Assembly (NCBI GenBank): GCA_002428415.1
Contig: DIWI01000097.1
Coordinates: forward strand, 23,867 to 31,990
Direction of reading: 5' to 3'
Source of the DNA: Clostridiaceae bacterium UBA6110
GTDB taxonomy: Bacteria > Bacillota > Clostridia > Clostridiales > Clostridiaceae
DNA length: 8,124 bases
The position numbers were made by a program, and so were the translations under genes. Positions 5,907-8,124 of the stretch are shown piece after piece; the first letter of the stretch is position 1, and each line of letters opens with the position of its first letter. A model generated the notes under the pieces. The model saw only the letters and a program-made list of their open reading frames with translations. It searched no databases and was not told where the DNA came from.

Positions 5907-5949
5907 GAGCAATTGAATTATTTGAAATTTTAATTTGGGGTGCGATAAA

Positions 5950-7077
5950 ATGGATGAACTGTATAAAAGGCTGGCAAGGCATCTTGATGACCTGCCTGGC
6001 GGGTTTCCTGAGACCGAGTCAGGAGTTGAGATAAAGATACTGAAGAAGCTATTTACACCTGAGGATGCCGAAATGGCTCTCGCCCTCTCCATAATCGAGG
6101 AGGAGCCAAGGGTCGTGGCCTGGAGGATGGGCATACCTGTCGATGAAGCTGAAAAAAGGCTTGATGAGATGGAGAAGAAGGGACTGATCTATGGTACAAG
6201 AAAAGAGGGGCAGCCTCCGAGATACATGGCTTCACAGTTCGTAGTAGGCATCTGGGAGTACCAGATAGGAAGGCTTGACCTGGAGCTCATACATTATTTC
6301 GAGGAGTATGCTCCTCACCTGCTTGACGCCAGGACCTGGAGAAAGACACCACAGCTTAGGACCGTACCGGTAGGAGGCTCCATAAGTCAAGACATGGGGA
6401 TATTGTCCTATGAGAGGGCTGAGGAGCTAGTACGTGCCCAGACAAAGTTCACCGTGACACCCTGCATCTGCAGGACAGAAATGGAGATGCTTGGGGAGGG
6501 CTGCGGAAAACCCAAGGAGACCTGCCTGTCCTTCGGGCAGGGAGCAGACTTCTACCAGCGCATAGGAAGAGGCAGGGCAATAACCATGGAAGAAGCCCTT
6601 GAGGTTCTAAAGAAAGCAGATAAGGCAGGGCTTGTCCTGTCCCCGGGCAACGAACGCGACGCCGTATTCATATGCGCCTGCTGCGGATGCTGCTGCGGAG
6701 TCCTGAAGACTTTGAAGAAGCAGCCTAAACCAGGAAGGCTCGTATCATCGCCATACATGGCATTGATAGATAAGGACCCATGCATAGGCTGCGGGATATG
6801 CATCAAAAGGTGCCAGATGGATGCCATTGAAATCACAGACCGTAAGGCATTTATCGATGAGGACAGGTGTATAGGCTGCGGCCTCTGCGTAACAACATGC
6901 CCGGTAAAGGCCATAAGCCTGAAGAGAAAAACAGAAGGTGAGCAGCCTTTTGTACCAAAGACAATCACCCAGACCTTCATAAGACTAGGCAAGGACAGGG
7001 GAAAGCTCTCAAATGGAAAGCTTGTGAGGATGCTTCTGAAGTCAAAGGTGGATAGGCTGACTGCGCCTAAGGAATGA
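5950..7077 (+). CDS. Multi-cluster [4Fe-4S] ferredoxin-type protein with N-terminal winged-helix-like region
   Basis: This is a 375-residue cytosolic protein (no signal or membrane segment). Residues about 40-95 look like a winged-helix fold (SIIEEEPRVVAWRMGIPVDE, then an EKRLDEMEKKGLI helix and a basic wing with PPRYMAS). The middle carries PCICR (Cys172, Cys174), GCGKPKETCLSFG (Cys185, Cys192) and a dense CACCGCCC motif (Cys at 242, 244, 245, 247, 248, 249). The C-terminus has two [4Fe-4S] motifs, CIGCGICIKRC (278-288; Gln instead of Pro after the last Cys) and CIGCGLCVTTCP (307-318). It belongs to a recurring but poorly characterised anaerobe family annotated as 4Fe-4S binding protein; the reaction is unknown. 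ATG 5950 is preferred because GGGGTG (5937-5942) is 7 nt upstream; the frame could also begin at TTG 5935. It lies 43 nt after hypA, suggesting a link to nickel or redox enzyme maturation. Confidence 0.85.
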   Translation: MDELYKRLARHLDDLPGGFPETESGVEIKILKKLFTPEDAEMALALSIIEEEPRVVAWRMGIPVDEAEKRLDEMEKKGLIYGTRKEGQPPRYMASQFVVGIWEYQIGRLDLELIHYFEEYAPHLLDARTWRKTPQLRTVPVGGSISQDMGILSYERAEELVRAQTKFTVTPCICRTEMEMLGEGCGKPKETCLSFGQGADFYQRIGRGRAITMEEALEVLKKADKAGLVLSPGNERDAVFICACCGCCCGVLKTLKKQPKPGRLVSSPYMALIDKDPCIGCGICIKRCQMDAIEITDRKAFIDEDRCIGCGLCVTTCPVKAISLKRKTEGEQPFVPKTITQTFIRLGKDRGKLSNGKLVRMLLKSKVDRLTAPKE

Positions 7078-7084
7078 GGATGAC

Positions 7085-7114
7085 TTGTCATTATTCCTGT
7101 AATCTGTTTTTAAA
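7085..7114 (+). promoter_or_regulatory. Weak candidate promoter for the zinc-ribbon/lipoprotein pair
   Basis: TTGTCA (7085-7090, five of six -35 bases) is followed after 18 bp by TTTAAA (7109-7114, four of six -10 bases). It sits in the 96-bp gap after the Fe-S protein gene. No strong terminator is seen in that gap, so read-through from the hyp operon is also possible. Confidence 0.25.
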
Positions 7115-7173
7115 GATTGCGGAGTAGAATAGGATATTGTCAAGAACTACTAAATATTGGAAGGATGCTGTAA

Positions 7174-7569
7174 ATGAAAGAAAGACTTAGGAGACTAATG
7201 CAGGGACGCTATGGGGTGGACGAGCTGTCAAAGATGATGGTATATGCCAGCTTTGTTGTAATGATTGTGGGAAGCTTTGCGAAGAATCCATATATCAATT
7301 TGGCAGGGTTCATGATCATAATATACTCATATTCAAGGATATTCTCAAAGAACCAAAGGCTGCGCTCAGCCCAGAACCTTAAATATATGCAACTGAGAGA
7401 CAGCTTTCTCCGCAAGATAAGCAATCAGATCCAGATAATGAAACTGAGCAAGACCTACAGGGTATACAGCTGTCCGGGATGCAAGCAGCTGGTCAGGGTT
7501 CCCAAAGGCAAGGGACGGATAGAGGTAAAGTGTCCCAAGTGTGGTACCAGGTTCTCAAAGAATAGCTGA
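7174..7569 (+). CDS. Small membrane protein with C-terminal zinc ribbon (function unknown)
   Basis: This 131-residue protein has a basic amphipathic start (MKERLRRLMQGRYGVDELSK), two hydrophobic segments at about 21-35 and 41-56, a basic linker, and a C-terminal zinc ribbon with Cys100-x2-Cys103 and Cys120-x2-Cys123 (SCPGCKQLVRVPKGKGRIEVKCPKCG). The GRYGxDEL start and the RVPKGKGRIEVKCPKCG ribbon match a family widespread in Clostridia whose function is unknown. Both termini are probably cytoplasmic, with the ribbon available to bind nucleic acid or protein. GGAAGG (7159-7164) is 9 nt before the ATG. It lies 96 bp after the Fe-S protein gene and 19 bp before the lipoprotein gene, which probably shares its transcript. 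Confidence 0.85.
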   Translation: MKERLRRLMQGRYGVDELSKMMVYASFVVMIVGSFAKNPYINLAGFMIIIYSYSRIFSKNQRLRSAQNLKYMQLRDSFLRKISNQIQIMKLSKTYRVYSCPGCKQLVRVPKGKGRIEVKCPKCGTRFSKNS

Positions 7570-7588
7570 CCAGGAAGCGGGTAGTGAC

Positions 7589-8014
7589 ATGAATCGGAGT
7601 AATGGACGAACTTTCTGCAGATTGAGGAATCATAGGAGATATATCACATTGACCATCATGGCAGCTTTGTTCCTTCTGGCTTCTGCGTGCGGCTTGGCAC
7701 CAAGCGGCCAGGATACCGGTATTATGGGAACTGTGACAATCGGACCGATAAATCCAATCTCAAAGCCTGGTGAGCCAGATAGCATTCCGTATCCAGAGGC
7801 TTCATTCATCGTTAGGAGCCTTTCAAATGGTAAGGAGCAAAAGGTAAGCTCTGACAAGGATGGGGATTTCAAGGTCCTTGTTCCGGAAGGAAGATACGTG
7901 CTTGAATCTGAGTCAGGTGGCATGCAGCTTCCGTTCCTCAAGCCTGTTGAGGTTGAGGTAGTAAAGGGAAGCTTTACCGAAGTCATTGTGAGCTTCGATT
8001 CAGGGATAAGATGA
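7589..8014 (+). CDS. Lipoprotein with prealbumin / carboxypeptidase-regulatory-like domain
   Basis: This is a 141-residue predicted surface lipoprotein. A basic N-region (residues about 8-17) is followed by a hydrophobic core and the lipobox LASAC, giving lipidated Cys34 after signal peptidase II cleavage. The mature part is a single beta-rich domain: it begins GIMGTVTIGPINPI, has a Pro-rich loop, a D-x-D-G-x-F turn (SSDKDGDFKVLVPEGRYVLES) and ends VIVSFDSGIR. This resembles transthyretin/CarboxypepD-regulatory-like domains often found attached to cell envelopes. No catalytic residues are evident; function unknown. The frame is open from GTG 7541, which overlaps the preceding gene, but ATG 7589 with AGGAAG (7572-7577) upstream gives a more normal signal peptide. 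It lies 19 nt after the zinc-ribbon gene and is likely co-transcribed with it. Confidence 0.8.
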   Translation: MNRSNGRTFCRLRNHRRYITLTIMAALFLLASACGLAPSGQDTGIMGTVTIGPINPISKPGEPDSIPYPEASFIVRSLSNGKEQKVSSDKDGDFKVLVPEGRYVLESESGGMQLPFLKPVEVEVVKGSFTEVIVSFDSGIR

Positions 8015-8096
8015 ACTACTAATTTCAAGTTCGTCTGATTGTATACGCAAATTCACACATTCGATTTGTCAGGGTGAAATACCAGTTAAAGTGATT

Positions 8097-8122
8097 ATGG
8101 ATAATTGTCATTCCATTTTTTT
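8097..8122 (+). terminator. Weak terminator-like hairpin after the lipoprotein gene
   Basis: ATGG and AAT (8097-8100, 8103-8105, with a two-base bulge) pair with ATTCCAT (8110-8116) around a TGTC loop, immediately followed by a run of seven T (8116-8122). The stem has only two G-C pairs, so stability is low, but the T tract and its position 83 bases after the stop fit a terminator. Confidence 0.35.
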
Positions 8123-8124
8123 AG

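Noticed and set aside
5935..5949. TTG start adding five residues to the Fe-S protein
   Set aside because: The GGGGTG ribosome binding site would then lie inside the coding sequence; ATG at 5950 has correct spacing.
7101..7118. AATCT/AGATT hairpin as terminator of the hyp operon
   Set aside because: The five-bp AT-rich stem has a T-rich loop and no T tract after it, so it is too weak to call.
8097..8124. Start of a further gene at the window edge (ATG at 8097)
   Set aside because: There is no ribosome binding site upstream and the stretch forms a hairpin followed by seven T, which fits a terminator better.

Overview
The window reads as chromosomal DNA of an anaerobic, low-to-mid GC Gram-positive bacterium, most likely a member of the Clostridia (Bacillota). 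The basis is indirect. Nearly every gene has a strong AGGAGG-type ribosome binding site, arginine AGG and isoleucine ATA codons are very common, and several protein families are typical of Clostridia: DegV, a two-helix zinc-ribbon membrane protein, a Cys-rich wHTH/ferredoxin protein, and HypA/HypB. No mobile element, phage gene, CRISPR array, tRNA or rRNA is visible.

Layout. Positions 1-144 are the C-terminus of a LigB-type extradiol dioxygenase (YgiD/4,5-DOPA dioxygenase family). It is followed closely by a DUF2238/YjdF-type membrane protein (175-819) and a eukaryote-type GH13 glycogen branching enzyme (829-2853); these three plus-strand genes look co-transcribed. A perfect 13-bp hairpin (2901-2929) separates them from a convergent degV gene (2936-3859, minus strand). 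The 442-base divergent interval 3860-4301 is rich in regulatory features. It holds an imperfect palindrome in the degV leader, a tandem 9-bp repeat next to a TATAAT promoter, and a compact structured leader of about 90 nt that ends in a textbook intrinsic terminator ahead of a universal stress protein gene (4302-4727).

Then comes hypB-hypA (4854-5906), which encode nickel-insertion proteins. A large [4Fe-4S] protein with an N-terminal winged-helix-like region (5950-7077) lies 43 nt further on, apparently in the same operon; no hydrogenase or urease gene is in view. The window closes with a zinc-ribbon membrane protein (7174-7569) and a lipoprotein with a prealbumin/carboxypeptidase-regulatory-like domain (7589-8014), likely a two-gene unit, followed by a weak terminator-like hairpin.

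How the genes fit together. The branching enzyme makes alpha-1,6 branches in storage glycogen. DegV points to fatty-acid handling, Usp to stress or energy-state response, and HypBA plus the Fe-S protein to nickel-enzyme maturation or anaerobic redox metabolism. The most promising unexplained elements are the terminator-bearing leader in front of usp and the coupling of hypBA to a wHTH/Cys-rich/ferredoxin protein. Neither amounts to a demonstrated new system.
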